From: Deltaproteobacteria bacterium
GTDB taxonomy: Bacteria > Myxococcota_A > UBA9042 > PHBI01 > JACKFB01
Assembly (NCBI GenBank): GCA_020632695.1
Contig: JACKFB010000021.1
Coordinates: forward strand, 4,240 to 68,239
DNA length: 64,000 nucleotides
Direction of reading: 5' to 3'
In this document: piece after piece, positions 1 through 8,684 of the stretch
How positions within the stretch are numbered: the first letter of the stretch is position 1
Layout: each line of letters begins with the position of its first letter
Program-made: the position numbers and the translations under genes
Notes under the pieces: model-generated
What the model saw: only the letters and a program-made list of their open reading frames with translations
Database searches by the model: none
Told to the model about the DNA's origin: nothing

Positions 1-723
1 GGCAAGGACCGCCTCGACGCGCTGCGCACCGAGCTCGGGGTCAGCACCCCGCGCGGTGTGGCGCTCACCGACCCCGCGGCCATCGGCAAGCTCGACGAGG
101 AGCTGGACTTCCCGGTGATGGTGAAGGGCCAGTTCTACGACGCGGCCATCGCCTACTCGCCCATGGACGTGCACGCCCACTTCGAGCGCTTCCGGGCCAA
201 GTGGGGGGTGCCGGTGATCGTGCAGGAGTTCGTCGCCGGCGAGGAGTACGACGTGGTCGCGCTGGGTGACGGCGAGGGGGGGCTGGTCGGGTCGGTGGCG
301 ATGCGGAAGATGCAGCTCACCGACAAGGGCAAGGCCTGGGGCGGCGTGACCGTGGCCGACCGCAAGCTGGACGCCTTCGTGCGCGACACCATGGCGAAGC
401 TCCGCTGGCGCGGCCCCTGCGAGCTCGAGGTGATGAAGGCCAGCGACGGCAGCGGGCTCTACCTCATCGAGATCAACCCGCGCTTCCCGGCGTGGGTGTA
501 CCTGAGCGTCGGCGCCGGGCGGAACCTGCCCTGGGCGGCCGTCCAGCTCGCCCTGGGCGAGCACGTGGCGCCGATGCCGCCGGCGCCCGCGGGGGTGATG
601 TTCCTCCGGCACAGCTTCGACCAGATCTGCAGCCTGGCGGACTACTCCGCCCTGACCACCCTGGGCGAGCTGCACCACGCGGCCGCCTCCAGCCCAGCCA
701 CCGCCGAGGAGGTCGCACGATGA
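1..723 (+). CDS. ATP-grasp ligase, 5' truncated by the window
   Basis: The frame is open from base 1, so the N-terminus lies outside; 240 residues are visible. An ATP-grasp fold is indicated by the lysine motif FPVMVKG, the hinge segment VIVQEFVAGEEYDVVAL and the metal-binding end LIEINPRFPAW, where the Glu and Asn normally hold Mg-ATP. Such enzymes couple a carboxylate to an amine through an acyl phosphate. The substrate cannot be read from sequence. The stop overlaps the ATG of the PLP decarboxylase (ATGA at 720-723), so the two are probably translationally coupled and act in one pathway. The GTG at 58 is internal and not a likely start. Confidence 0.8.
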   Translation, partial: GKDRLDALRTELGVSTPRGVALTDPAAIGKLDEELDFPVMVKGQFYDAAIAYSPMDVHAHFERFRAKWGVPVIVQEFVAGEEYDVVALGDGEGGLVGSVAMRKMQLTDKGKAWGGVTVADRKLDAFVRDTMAKLRWRGPCELEVMKASDGSGLYLIEINPRFPAWVYLSVGAGRNLPWAAVQLALGEHVAPMPPAPAGVMFLRHSFDQICSLADYSALTTLGELHHAAASSPATAEEVAR

Positions 724-2069
724 GCCGCCAGCCCTACGACAAGCCCACGATCCTCAAGCACGCCACCGGCCTCGCCAACAAGTTCGGCCGCGGCCCCAGC
801 CGCAAGAGCCTCGAGCGCATCGACGGCGTGAAGGTCACCGAGCTGATCGAGCGCTTCGGGAGCCCGCTCTTCGTCTTCAGCGAGCACCGCCTGCGCCAGA
901 AGTACCGCGAGGCCTACCGGGCCTTCTCGCTGCGCTATCCGAAGGTCCAGTTCTCCTGGTCCTACAAGACCAACTACCTCGACGCCGTCTGCCGGATCTT
1001 CCACCAGGAGGGCGCCTGGGCCGAGGTGGTCAGCGAGATCGAGTACGAGATGGCGCGGCGCCTGGGCATCCCCGGCGAGCACATCCTCTTCAACGGGCCC
1101 TACAAGCCGGAGCCCGCCCTTCGCACGGCCATCGCCGAGGGCTCCAAGCTGCACCTCGACCACTACGAGGAGCTCTACACCGTCGAGCGGCTGGCGCGGG
1201 AGGCGGGCCGCGTGGTGCCGGTGTCCATCCGCATCAACATGGACACGGGCATCCACCCGCGCTGGGACCGCTTCGGCTTCAACCTCGACAACGGCGAGGC
1301 CCTGGACGCGATCCGGCGCCTGCACGCGGGCGGTCACCTGGTGCTCGAGGGCATCCACAGCCACATCGGGACCTTCGTGCTGGACCCGGAGGCCTACGGG
1401 CGCGCGGCGGCCAAGATGGCCGAGCTGGCGCTGACCGTGCGCCGCGAGACCGGCATGGTGGTGAAGTACCTGGACGTGGGCGGCGGCTTCGCGTCGCGCT
1501 CGACGCTCCACTCCCAGTACGCGCCGGGCGCCGACGGTTCGCCGCCCATCGACGACTACGCCGAGGCCATCACCAGCGCGCTGCTGGGCGCCGGCTTCCC
1601 GCAGAACGAGATGCCGACGCTCATGCTGGAGACCGGCCGCGCGCTCATCGACGACGCCGGGTTCATGGTGACCCGCGTCGTCGGCAACAAGCGCCTGGCC
1701 AACGGCACCCGCGCGCTCATCGTCGATGCCGGGGTCAACGTGCTCTTCACCAGCTTCTGGTATCGCCACGACGTGCTGCCGGTGCTCGACCGCGGCGGCA
1801 TGCTCGAGGAGACCGTCATCTATGGGCCGCTCTGCATGAACATCGACGTGGTGCGCCCCTCGGTGCTGCTGCCGCCGCTCGAGGCCGGCGACGCCCTGGT
1901 GATCCGGCCCGTCGGCGCCTACAACCTGACCCAGTCGATGCAGTTCATCCGGCTGCGGCCGGCGGCGATCCTCATCGGCGAGAACCAGGAGGTGGACGTG
2001 GTGCGGCGCGCCGAGGTGCTCGACGACCTCAAGGGCCCGGAGCTCCTCCCCGCGCGGCTGGCGCCCTGA
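720..2069 (+). CDS. PLP-dependent decarboxylase, LysA/ornithine-arginine decarboxylase fold type III
   Basis: This 449-residue protein has the alanine-racemase-like barrel plus C-terminal sheet domain of group IV decarboxylases. The PLP lysine is K83 in WSYKTNY. The phosphate loop LDVGGGF lies near 253, a SHIGT strand precedes it, LETGR corresponds to the family EPGR motif, and C372 in GPLCMNID matches the active-site Cys of the partner subunit. It could act on diaminopimelate, ornithine, arginine or a carboxylated conjugate made by the ATP-grasp partner. ATG at 720 is chosen because of the ATGA overlap; a longer upstream reading only shadows the ligase gene. The next gene starts one base after its stop. 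Confidence 0.85.
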   Translation: MSRQPYDKPTILKHATGLANKFGRGPSRKSLERIDGVKVTELIERFGSPLFVFSEHRLRQKYREAYRAFSLRYPKVQFSWSYKTNYLDAVCRIFHQEGAWAEVVSEIEYEMARRLGIPGEHILFNGPYKPEPALRTAIAEGSKLHLDHYEELYTVERLAREAGRVVPVSIRINMDTGIHPRWDRFGFNLDNGEALDAIRRLHAGGHLVLEGIHSHIGTFVLDPEAYGRAAAKMAELALTVRRETGMVVKYLDVGGGFASRSTLHSQYAPGADGSPPIDDYAEAITSALLGAGFPQNEMPTLMLETGRALIDDAGFMVTRVVGNKRLANGTRALIVDAGVNVLFTSFWYRHDVLPVLDRGGMLEETVIYGPLCMNIDVVRPSVLLPPLEAGDALVIRPVGAYNLTQSMQFIRLRPAAILIGENQEVDVVRRAEVLDDLKGPELLPARLAP

Positions 2070-2070
2070 G

Positions 2071-4296
2071 ATGAGCGTGGCCACGACCCAGCTCCGGGCC
2101 ACGGACGCCCGCGCCACGGTCCTGCCGGCGCCGGTACGCCACGCGGCGGCCGGCGTGCGGGCGGGCCTCCGCGCCTACGCGCTGGTGCTCTTCAGCCAGA
2201 ACCCGTGGGCGGGCCTGCTCTTCGTGGCGGCGACGATGGTGGTGCCGAGCCACGGCATGGCCGGGCTGCTGGGCCTGGTGATGACCACCGGCTGGGCGCG
2301 CCTGCTCGGACGTCCCGAGCGCACCATCCGCTCGGGCTTCTACGGCTTCAATGGGCTCCTGGTCGGGCTGGCGCTCGGCCTCTACTTCCGCATGGGCCTG
2401 CCCTTCGTCGGTCTGATGGGGGTGCTGACCCTGCTGACGGTCATCGTGTCGAGCGCGCTCTCGAACCTCACCGAGCGCTACGTCGGGGTGCCGGTGCTGA
2501 GCCTGCCCTTCGTGCTGGTCACCTGGGCCGCGATCCTCGCCACCCGCCGCTTCGCCGGCGTCGAGGTGGCGCTGGACCCGGTGCTGGCCAGCGACTGGGG
2601 CTCGGGCCACCTCCCGGTCATGGCCGAGCTGCTGCTTCGCTCGCTGGGCGCCTGCTTCTTCCAGCTCTCGGTGCTGAGCGGCGCCCTGGTGATGGCGGGG
2701 CTCCTGGTCGCCTCCCGGTGGGCGGCGATCCTGGCCGCCGTGGGCTTCGTCTCGGGCTACGCGGTGTACCAGGGCCTCGGCGGGCCGACCGGCGACCTCA
2801 CGGCCCACTTCGTCGGCTTCAACTTCATCCTCAGCAGCATCGCCGTCGGCGGCGTCTTCCTGCTGCTCTCGCCGGGCAGCCTGGCCATGGCCGTAGCCGC
2901 GGGCGCCGTCACCGCGGTGCTGAGCGCCGCCCTGCTGGCCTTCCTCGAGCCCTTCGGCCTGCCGGTGCTGGCCATGCCCTTCATCCTGACCACCCAGCTC
3001 GTCGTGTTCGCCCTGATGACCCGCGCCACCGCCGGCGGGCTGCGCCTGGTCGCGGGCACCCCCGGCACGCCCGAGCAGAACCTGCGCCGCACCGTCTACC
3101 GCGACCGCCGCTACCCCGACCCGGCCCTGCCCGCCATGCACCTGCCGGTGATGGGCGAGTGGCTGGTCACCCAGGGCCCCGACGGACCCCACACCCACCA
3201 GGGGCTCTGGGCCCACGCCTGGGACTTCGAGGTCGCCGACGACGAGGGGCGCCGCCACCGCGGCACCGGCGAGGCGCTGGAGGACTGGCTGGCCTGGCGC
3301 GCGCCGGTGGTGGCGCCGGCCGACGGCCGCGTCATCCGCGTCATCAACCACCTGGAGGACACCCCGGTCGGCGAGGTCGACGTCGCCAACAACTGGGGGA
3401 ACCTGGTGATCCTCTGGCACCACGGCGACGTGTTCAGCGCCATGTGTCACCTGGCCAAGGGCAGCGCCACGGTGCGCGAGGGCGACACGGTGGTGCGCGG
3501 GCAGGTCCTGGCGCGGGTCGGGGCCTCGGGCCGCTCGCCCGTGCCGCACCTGCACTTCCAGGTGCAAGGCTCCGGCGACATCGGGGCGCCCACCCGGCGC
3601 GCCGCGCTGCTGCACTACGTGGCCACGCCGGCCGACGCGGCCCGCAGCGGAGGCGTCGACGTCGAGGGCCGCGCCTACATGACCCACGGCGTCCCCGACG
3701 AGGGCTGCCGCGTGCAGGCCGTGCGCCCCGACGAGGGCCTCCGCCAGGCGGCCAGCCTCCCGCCCGGGCGCACGCTGCGCTGGCTCATCCGCGAGGGCGA
3801 GCAGCTCCGCGAGGAGACCTGGCTCAGCGAGATCGACGCCCTGGGCGGGCGCCGCCTGGTCAGCGACGACGGCCGCGCCGAGGCGCCGCTCTACGCCGAC
3901 GACAGCTACCTGACCGTCCTCGACTACAGCGGCCCGCCCGACCGGCTGCTGGGGCTCTTCTCGCTGGCCGCGGCGCGGGTGCCCTTCCTGGACGACCCCA
4001 CCGTGCCCTGGACCGACGCGCCCTCGGCGATGGCCTTCGCGTCGCCGCTGGCCCGGATGGGCCGCGAGCTGGTGCTGCCCTTCATGCTGGCCGGCGCCGT
4101 GCCCACCCGCAGCCACCTGAGCTGGGACGGCCTGCGGTTGCACGTGCGCACCGAGCTGGACCTCGAGGCCGCCGGACAGGCCGGTCGGGGGCTGCCCGCG
4201 CGGCTGGACCTCACCTTCGAGACGGGGCGGGGCCCGGTGGCCTTGCGGGCCTGGCGCGCCGGTCACCTGGTCGTCGACGCGGAGGTGATGCCGTGA
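2071..4296 (+). CDS. Urea-transporter-like channel fused to an M23 metallopeptidase domain
   Basis: Residues about 30-325 form a polytopic membrane domain with the GFYGFNGLLVGLALG signature of the UT/Yut urea channel family. Residues about 350-510 form an M23 (LytM) domain with H376, H382 and D385 (HAWDF) and the closing HLHFQ motif at H493 and H495, the zinc ligands. The last 200 residues are a beta-rich tail. Channel-peptidase fusions of this type are known as a domain architecture, but their physiological role is unclear to me. The M23 part should face the periplasm and could cut or bind peptidoglycan. The stop overlaps the GTG of the next gene (GTGA), which ties it to the barrel protein. 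Confidence 0.82.
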   Translation: MSVATTQLRATDARATVLPAPVRHAAAGVRAGLRAYALVLFSQNPWAGLLFVAATMVVPSHGMAGLLGLVMTTGWARLLGRPERTIRSGFYGFNGLLVGLALGLYFRMGLPFVGLMGVLTLLTVIVSSALSNLTERYVGVPVLSLPFVLVTWAAILATRRFAGVEVALDPVLASDWGSGHLPVMAELLLRSLGACFFQLSVLSGALVMAGLLVASRWAAILAAVGFVSGYAVYQGLGGPTGDLTAHFVGFNFILSSIAVGGVFLLLSPGSLAMAVAAGAVTAVLSAALLAFLEPFGLPVLAMPFILTTQLVVFALMTRATAGGLRLVAGTPGTPEQNLRRTVYRDRRYPDPALPAMHLPVMGEWLVTQGPDGPHTHQGLWAHAWDFEVADDEGRRHRGTGEALEDWLAWRAPVVAPADGRVIRVINHLEDTPVGEVDVANNWGNLVILWHHGDVFSAMCHLAKGSATVREGDTVVRGQVLARVGASGRSPVPHLHFQVQGSGDIGAPTRRAALLHYVATPADAARSGGVDVEGRAYMTHGVPDEGCRVQAVRPDEGLRQAASLPPGRTLRWLIREGEQLREETWLSEIDALGGRRLVSDDGRAEAPLYADDSYLTVLDYSGPPDRLLGLFSLAAARVPFLDDPTVPWTDAPSAMAFASPLARMGRELVLPFMLAGAVPTRSHLSWDGLRLHVRTELDLEAAGQAGRGLPARLDLTFETGRGPVALRAWRAGHLVVDAEVMP

Positions 4297-5633
4297 GGGC
4301 CCTACGCGACCGCATGGCGCGCTGGCGCTCGGCGCGGCTCGGGCTCGCCGCGCTGCTGGCGGTGGCGGCGCTCTCGACCCGCCCTCCCCTGGCGCGGGCC
4401 GCGGCGAGCTACGGCGACGCCATGGCGCTGGCCTGGTCCTCGCTGCAGCGAGGCGAGGCCGAGGCCGCCGCCCGAGCCTACGCCGAGGCCGCCGCGCTGG
4501 TCCCCGAGTCCGAGGACGCCTGGCTGGGGCTGCAGCTCGCGCGCTTGACCCAGCGTGACTGGAGCGCCGCGCTGGCGGCCGGCGAGCGGGCCCTGGCGCT
4601 GAACCCGCAGAGCCGCTGGGCCCAGGCCCGCCAGGGGTACGCCCACGCGATGCGCGGCGAGCCGCAGCTCGCCCTGCCCCACTACGAGCGCGCGGTGGCC
4701 CTGGCGCCCGACGACGCCGAGCTGCGGCTGGGTCTCGGGCTGTCGCTGGTCGGGGTCGGCCGCGTCGAGGAGGGCCGCGAGAGCTGCCGGCGAGCCGCCG
4801 ACACGCTGGGCGCGGACTCGCCGCTGGTCGCCGAGTGCCTGGGCGCGACCCGAGGCGACGCGCTGACCTTCCGCGCGGCCGCCACGGCCAGCTACGGCGG
4901 CTACCAGGACCCGTGGGAGGTGCGGGACATCCGCGCGCTCACCCTGAGCGCCGGCCTCGCCTGGGGATGGGGCGCCGGGGTGTGGGCGGGCGCCACCCTG
5001 TCCGAGTCCACCCTGCAGTACGGGCTGGGCGACTACCGGCAGGCCAACGGGGTCCTGGGCCTCTGGGTGGACCGCCAGGGCTGGCGGGCCCACCTGGACG
5101 CCAGCTACCTCGGCGCCACCGACGAGCGGGTCGACGGCGCCTGGTTCGCCGACGGCGGCCTGGGCTACGGGACCGACGCCGCGCGGGCCGACCTGGCGCT
5201 GGTCCTGGGGGCCTGGCCGGACTTCCAGACCCTGCAGCCGCGAGCCACCCTGAGCTTCGGCCTGGGGGCACGCGCCACCCTGAGCCTGGGCGGCGAGCTG
5301 GGCCTCATCCTCGACGATCCCCAGGGCCCCGGGGGCACCGAGCTGCTGGGCTGTGGCCTGCTGGGCCTGGTCTGGCGCCCGGTGGACGCGCTGGTCCTGA
5401 CGCTGGGCGGCTACGGCGGCCACCGGCGCTACGCGGCCCAGGCCTCGCTGCTGGACATCTGGCCGACGCGCGACCGCTTCGTCGGCGGCTGGCAGCTCGA
5501 CCTCGCCTGGTGGCCGGTGCGCGCCGCCGGCATCCACGCCGGGTTCACCCACGACATCGGCGACCAGCGCTCCGGCCGCTCCGATCGGTTCCAGCTCTTT
5601 CGCGGCCAGGTGACCCTGGAGCTCCGCCTGTGA
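4293..5633 (+). CDS. TPR protein with C-terminal outer-membrane beta-barrel (YaiO-like)
   Basis: GTG at 4293 overlaps the previous stop. A signal peptide spans about residues 1-36, ending ARAAA. TPR helices with the usual small/large alternation (WLGLQLARL, NPQSRWAQARQGYAHAMRGE) fill about 45-180. From about 190 the sequence alternates aromatic and glycine residues in amphipathic strands to the C-terminal VTLELRL, as expected for an outer-membrane barrel of about 12-14 strands. The architecture resembles YaiO-family proteins, which is a fold-level guess. Its coupling to an inner-membrane channel with a wall hydrolase suggests a path across the envelope. Confidence 0.7.
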   Translation: MRALRDRMARWRSARLGLAALLAVAALSTRPPLARAAASYGDAMALAWSSLQRGEAEAAARAYAEAAALVPESEDAWLGLQLARLTQRDWSAALAAGERALALNPQSRWAQARQGYAHAMRGEPQLALPHYERAVALAPDDAELRLGLGLSLVGVGRVEEGRESCRRAADTLGADSPLVAECLGATRGDALTFRAAATASYGGYQDPWEVRDIRALTLSAGLAWGWGAGVWAGATLSESTLQYGLGDYRQANGVLGLWVDRQGWRAHLDASYLGATDERVDGAWFADGGLGYGTDAARADLALVLGAWPDFQTLQPRATLSFGLGARATLSLGGELGLILDDPQGPGGTELLGCGLLGLVWRPVDALVLTLGGYGGHRRYAAQASLLDIWPTRDRFVGGWQLDLAWWPVRAAGIHAGFTHDIGDQRSGRSDRFQLFRGQVTLELRL

Positions 5634-5719
5634 GCCGCCACCGCCCCCCGACTCCACCCCCGGGCCCGCGCACCGCGCCCGCCCGCTCCCTCGATGACCC
5701 CGACCCCAGGAGGCCTCCC

Positions 5720-6391
5720 ATGCGCTCGCTCTCCCGTCCCCGCCCCGCCGTGTCCCTGCTCACCCTGGCCGGCCTCGCGCTCCTCGCGACCTCGGTCGTG
5801 GCCACCTGGACGCCCGGCGCCTTCGCCGAGGATCCGGCGAAGGTGCCCGAGCTCTACGAGAGCTCCTTCGCCCACGAGGCCACGGGCGACATCGACCGCG
5901 CGCTCAACGACGTGCTCAGCATCCTGCGGGCCACCCCCGACAGCTACGTCGCCAACCTCCGCGCGGGTTGGCTCTACTACAGCAAGGGGCGCTACGAGGA
6001 CTCGGTGCGCTTCTACGACAAGGCGTCCCAGCTCGCCCCGAAGGCCGTCGAGCCGCACCTGGGACGCATGCTGCCGCTGATGGCCGCCGGGCGCTGGGCC
6101 GAGACCGAGCGGGCCGGAAAGCGCGTGCTGACGTCCTCGCCACGCAACTACCTGGCCACCAGCCGCATGGCCTACGCCGCCTTCGTGCAGGGCCGCTACA
6201 AGGAAGCCGAGCGCCTCTACGGCGAGGTGCTGGGCGACTACCCCAGCGACACCGAGATGATGCTGGGGCTCGGCTGGACCTACGTGAAGGAGGGCCGCTC
6301 GGCCGAGGCGCGCTCGATGTTCGAGGCCGTCCTGCTCATCCGCCGCGACAACGTCAACGCCAAGGCGGGCCTGCAGGCCGTGGGCGGCTGA
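5720..6391 (+). CDS. Secreted TPR-repeat protein
   Basis: This 223-residue protein starts at ATG 5720, placed by a perfect AGGAGG at 5708-5713 with six bases of spacing. Residues 1-36 form a signal peptide ending FAEDP. The rest is four to five TPR units (for example NLRAGWLYYSKGRYEDSVRF and MLGLGWTYVKEGRSAEARSM). It probably sits in the periplasm as a scaffold for the barrel and channel proteins encoded just upstream. No catalytic motif is visible. It is 86 bp after the barrel gene and is likely the last gene of this operon. Confidence 0.75.
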   Translation: MRSLSRPRPAVSLLTLAGLALLATSVVATWTPGAFAEDPAKVPELYESSFAHEATGDIDRALNDVLSILRATPDSYVANLRAGWLYYSKGRYEDSVRFYDKASQLAPKAVEPHLGRMLPLMAAGRWAETERAGKRVLTSSPRNYLATSRMAYAAFVQGRYKEAERLYGEVLGDYPSDTEMMLGLGWTYVKEGRSAEARSMFEAVLLIRRDNVNAKAGLQAVGG

Positions 6392-6416
6392 CCGGGCCCC
6401 TCCCGACCCTGGACGC

Positions 6417-6447
6417 GGCCGCCCCGCCCTCGCACGGGGTCGCGGCC
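6417..6447 (+). terminator. Possible hairpin terminator after the TPR operon
   Basis: GGCCGCCCCG can pair with CGGGGTCGCGGCC through an imperfect stem with a two-base bulge and an eight-base loop, 26 bases after the stop of the TPR gene. There is no T tract, so rho-independent function is uncertain. Confidence 0.3.
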
Positions 6448-6492
6448 ACAGCACGACTCGCGCCCGAACCGGGCCGCGCACAGAGAGCACCG

Positions 6493-8178
6493 ATGACACG
6501 CAGCACGATGACCTTCGCCTTGTGGGCTCTCCTGGGGGCCTGCGCCGGCGGCACCGACGCGCCGCTCGCCGACGGCAGCGCCTGCCTCTTCGACTCGCAG
6601 TGCGCGAGCCGGGTGTGCCTGACCGACGAGGCGGGCTGGCCGGGCGGCTCGTGTTCGCGGGCGTGCGCTGCGAGCTGCGCCGAGGGGCTCGAGTGCGTGG
6701 TCCTGGACGACGGCGCCCTGTGCCTGCCCGCCTGCGCGGACGCCTCCGGGTGCCGTGAGGGGTGGGTGTGCGCCGCCTCGGCCGGCGCGTGCCTGCCCGA
6801 CTGCCGGGAGGGGTGGGACTGCGGCGGCTTCGCCTGCGACGCGGCGACGGGAGCCTGCGCGCTGCCCACCGCGGCCGGCGCGGGCGTGGGAGAGGCGTGC
6901 GCGGCGGACCGGGACTGCGCCGCCGGCGTGTGCGTGGGCGTCGAGACCGGCGCCGGGACCTGCGCCGTGCCCTGCGCAGCGGGCGAGTGCGCGGCGGGGC
7001 AGACCTGCGCGCGGCTGGGGGAGCACCTGCTCTGCGTCCCGGCCTGCGACGGGGCCAGCTCCTGTCCGGGCGCGCTGGTGTGCAACGCGGCGGCCGAGGC
7101 CTGCCTGCCCGACTGCCGCCAGGGCTGGCCCTGCGGCGCCCTGGCCTGCCTGCCCGAGAGCGGGCTGTGCGGCCTGCCCGGCGCCGAAGGGGCCCCCGTG
7201 GGCGCACCCTGCGCCGACGGGAACGACTGCGCGTCCGCCGTGTGCGCCGCGGCCACCGACGACGGCGCGCCCACCGGCTGGACCGGGGGCATGTGCGTCG
7301 CGCCGTGCATCGAGGGGGCCTGCCCCAGCGCCCAGAGCTGCGCGGTGCTGGGCCAGACGCCGCTCTGCGTCCCGAGCTGCGCCGGCGGCTGCCGCCCCGG
7401 CTACGTCTGCGCTCCGGACCGGGACGCCTGCCTGCCCGACTGCCGCCAGGGCTGGCCCTGCGGGGACGGCTTCGCCTGCGGATCCGACGGCCGCTGCGAG
7501 CTGGTCACCGTGGACGGCGCGCCGCTGGGGGCTCCCTGCGCGACCGACGCCGACTGCGACAGCGGCGTGTGCTTCGAGGCCCAGGACGCCGAGGGCGCCA
7601 CCGGCTGGCTCGGCGGCACCTGCGCGGCGCCCTGCGGATCGGTGAGCTGCGAGGGCTCGAGCGGCTGCGTCGTGCTGGACGGCGGCTCCTGGTGCCTGCC
7701 CTCCTGCGGGAGCGCTGCGCCCTGCCGCGCCGGCTACGTCTGCAGCGGCGACCTCGAGGTGTGCCTGCCCGACTGCCGCGCCGGCTGGGACTGCGGCGGC
7801 GCCTTCACCTGCGGCGACGACGGCCAGTGCCGCATCGAGCTGCCCACCCTGTCACCGCTCGGCGCCCCCTGCGCCTCGCACGCCGAGTGCGGCAGCGGCG
7901 TCTGCCTCATCCCCCCGCCCGGCGGCGGCACCTGGGCCCAGGGGATCTGCACCGAACCCTGCGCCAACGGCTGCCCGAGCGGCTACGTCTGCACCCCACT
8001 GGGCCCGAGCCAGCTCTGCGTCCCCGCCTGCGCCTCCGGCTGCCCCACCGGCTACGTCTGCGGCCCCCAAGCCCAAGCCTGCCTCCCCAGCTGCCAATCC
8101 GGCTGGTCCTGCCCACCAGGAGCCACCTGCGCCACGACAGGCCAATGCCAAGGAGCACCGCCGCCAGGAGCGCCATAG
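6493..8178 (+). CDS. Cys-rich repeat lipoprotein
   Basis: This 561-residue protein begins with a lipoprotein signal peptide whose lipobox is LLGAC (Cys at about 17). The remainder is about five degenerate units of roughly 105 residues. Each unit contains a C-x-C-rich segment, GW.GG.C, C.P.C, GYVC and the near-invariant CLPDCR.GW.CG block. All cysteines appear in even, regular spacing, pointing to disulphide-bonded extracellular modules. Comparable Cys-rich surface lipoproteins are abundant in Myxococcota, but no activity is known from sequence. The DNA repeats closely enough that unit number could vary. The next 500 bp contain other simple repeats. Confidence 0.75.
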   Translation: MTRSTMTFALWALLGACAGGTDAPLADGSACLFDSQCASRVCLTDEAGWPGGSCSRACAASCAEGLECVVLDDGALCLPACADASGCREGWVCAASAGACLPDCREGWDCGGFACDAATGACALPTAAGAGVGEACAADRDCAAGVCVGVETGAGTCAVPCAAGECAAGQTCARLGEHLLCVPACDGASSCPGALVCNAAAEACLPDCRQGWPCGALACLPESGLCGLPGAEGAPVGAPCADGNDCASAVCAAATDDGAPTGWTGGMCVAPCIEGACPSAQSCAVLGQTPLCVPSCAGGCRPGYVCAPDRDACLPDCRQGWPCGDGFACGSDGRCELVTVDGAPLGAPCATDADCDSGVCFEAQDAEGATGWLGGTCAAPCGSVSCEGSSGCVVLDGGSWCLPSCGSAAPCRAGYVCSGDLEVCLPDCRAGWDCGGAFTCGDDGQCRIELPTLSPLGAPCASHAECGSGVCLIPPPGGGTWAQGICTEPCANGCPSGYVCTPLGPSQLCVPACASGCPTGYVCGPQAQACLPSCQSGWSCPPGATCATTGQCQGAPPPGAP

Positions 8179-8200
8179 CCGCGGAACCGAGGCCGTGGCA

Positions 8201-8372
<172 letters not shown>

Positions 8373-8434
8373 CCCCGAGATCCCGACCCGCCGCGCCTGC
8401 CCCAACCCCGACCGACGTCACCCCGTCGTCGATG

Positions 8435-8560
8435 CGTCAGGCGGCCTGCGAGGCCGCCGCTGGCGGTGGCGCGCCCGAGCGCAGGCCGAGTCGGGCTTCG
8501 GCCCGTCGCAGGCCTGACGCGAGGGCGCGCTGCCGCCAGCGGTGGCCGCAGCGGTCGCCT
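8435..8560 (+). repeat. Dispersed repeat shared with 17505-17720
   Basis: This block (for example GAGGCCGCCGCTGGCGG, then GGCCGAGTCGGGC, then CCCGTCGCAGGCC, then GACGCGAGGG) can be aligned base by base with the segment after the hexanucleotide tract at 17505-17620. In both places it directly follows the tract, so tract plus tail behave as one duplicated cassette. Here no long credible frame uses it. Confidence 0.7.
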
Positions 8561-8662
8561 GGCGCATCGACATCGATGTTCCATCGCGGTAGAGGGATTC
8601 GGCAGCGGTGGCCGCAGCGGTCGCCTGGCGCATCGACATCGATGTTCCGTCGCGGTAGAGGG
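8537..8662 (+). repeat. Two tandem copies of a 66-bp unit upstream of the cyclophilin gene
   Basis: Copies start at 8537 and 8603 and are nearly identical over about 60 bases. Each includes CGCATCGACATCGATGTTCC followed by a TCGCGGTAGAGGG end. The second copy ends 22 bases before the cyclophilin ATG, so it occupies the likely promoter and leader region. The region 8179-8684 otherwise shows only the simple and dispersed repeats listed. Confidence 0.85.
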
Positions 8663-8684
8663 GGGTCCTGACTGGGAGCGTTTC

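Noticed and set aside
642..4266. Very long minus-strand frames opposite the decarboxylase and channel genes
   Set aside because: They are Arg/Gly/His/Ala-rich mirror readings of GC-rich codons, contain no recognisable motif, and lie fully opposite well-supported genes.
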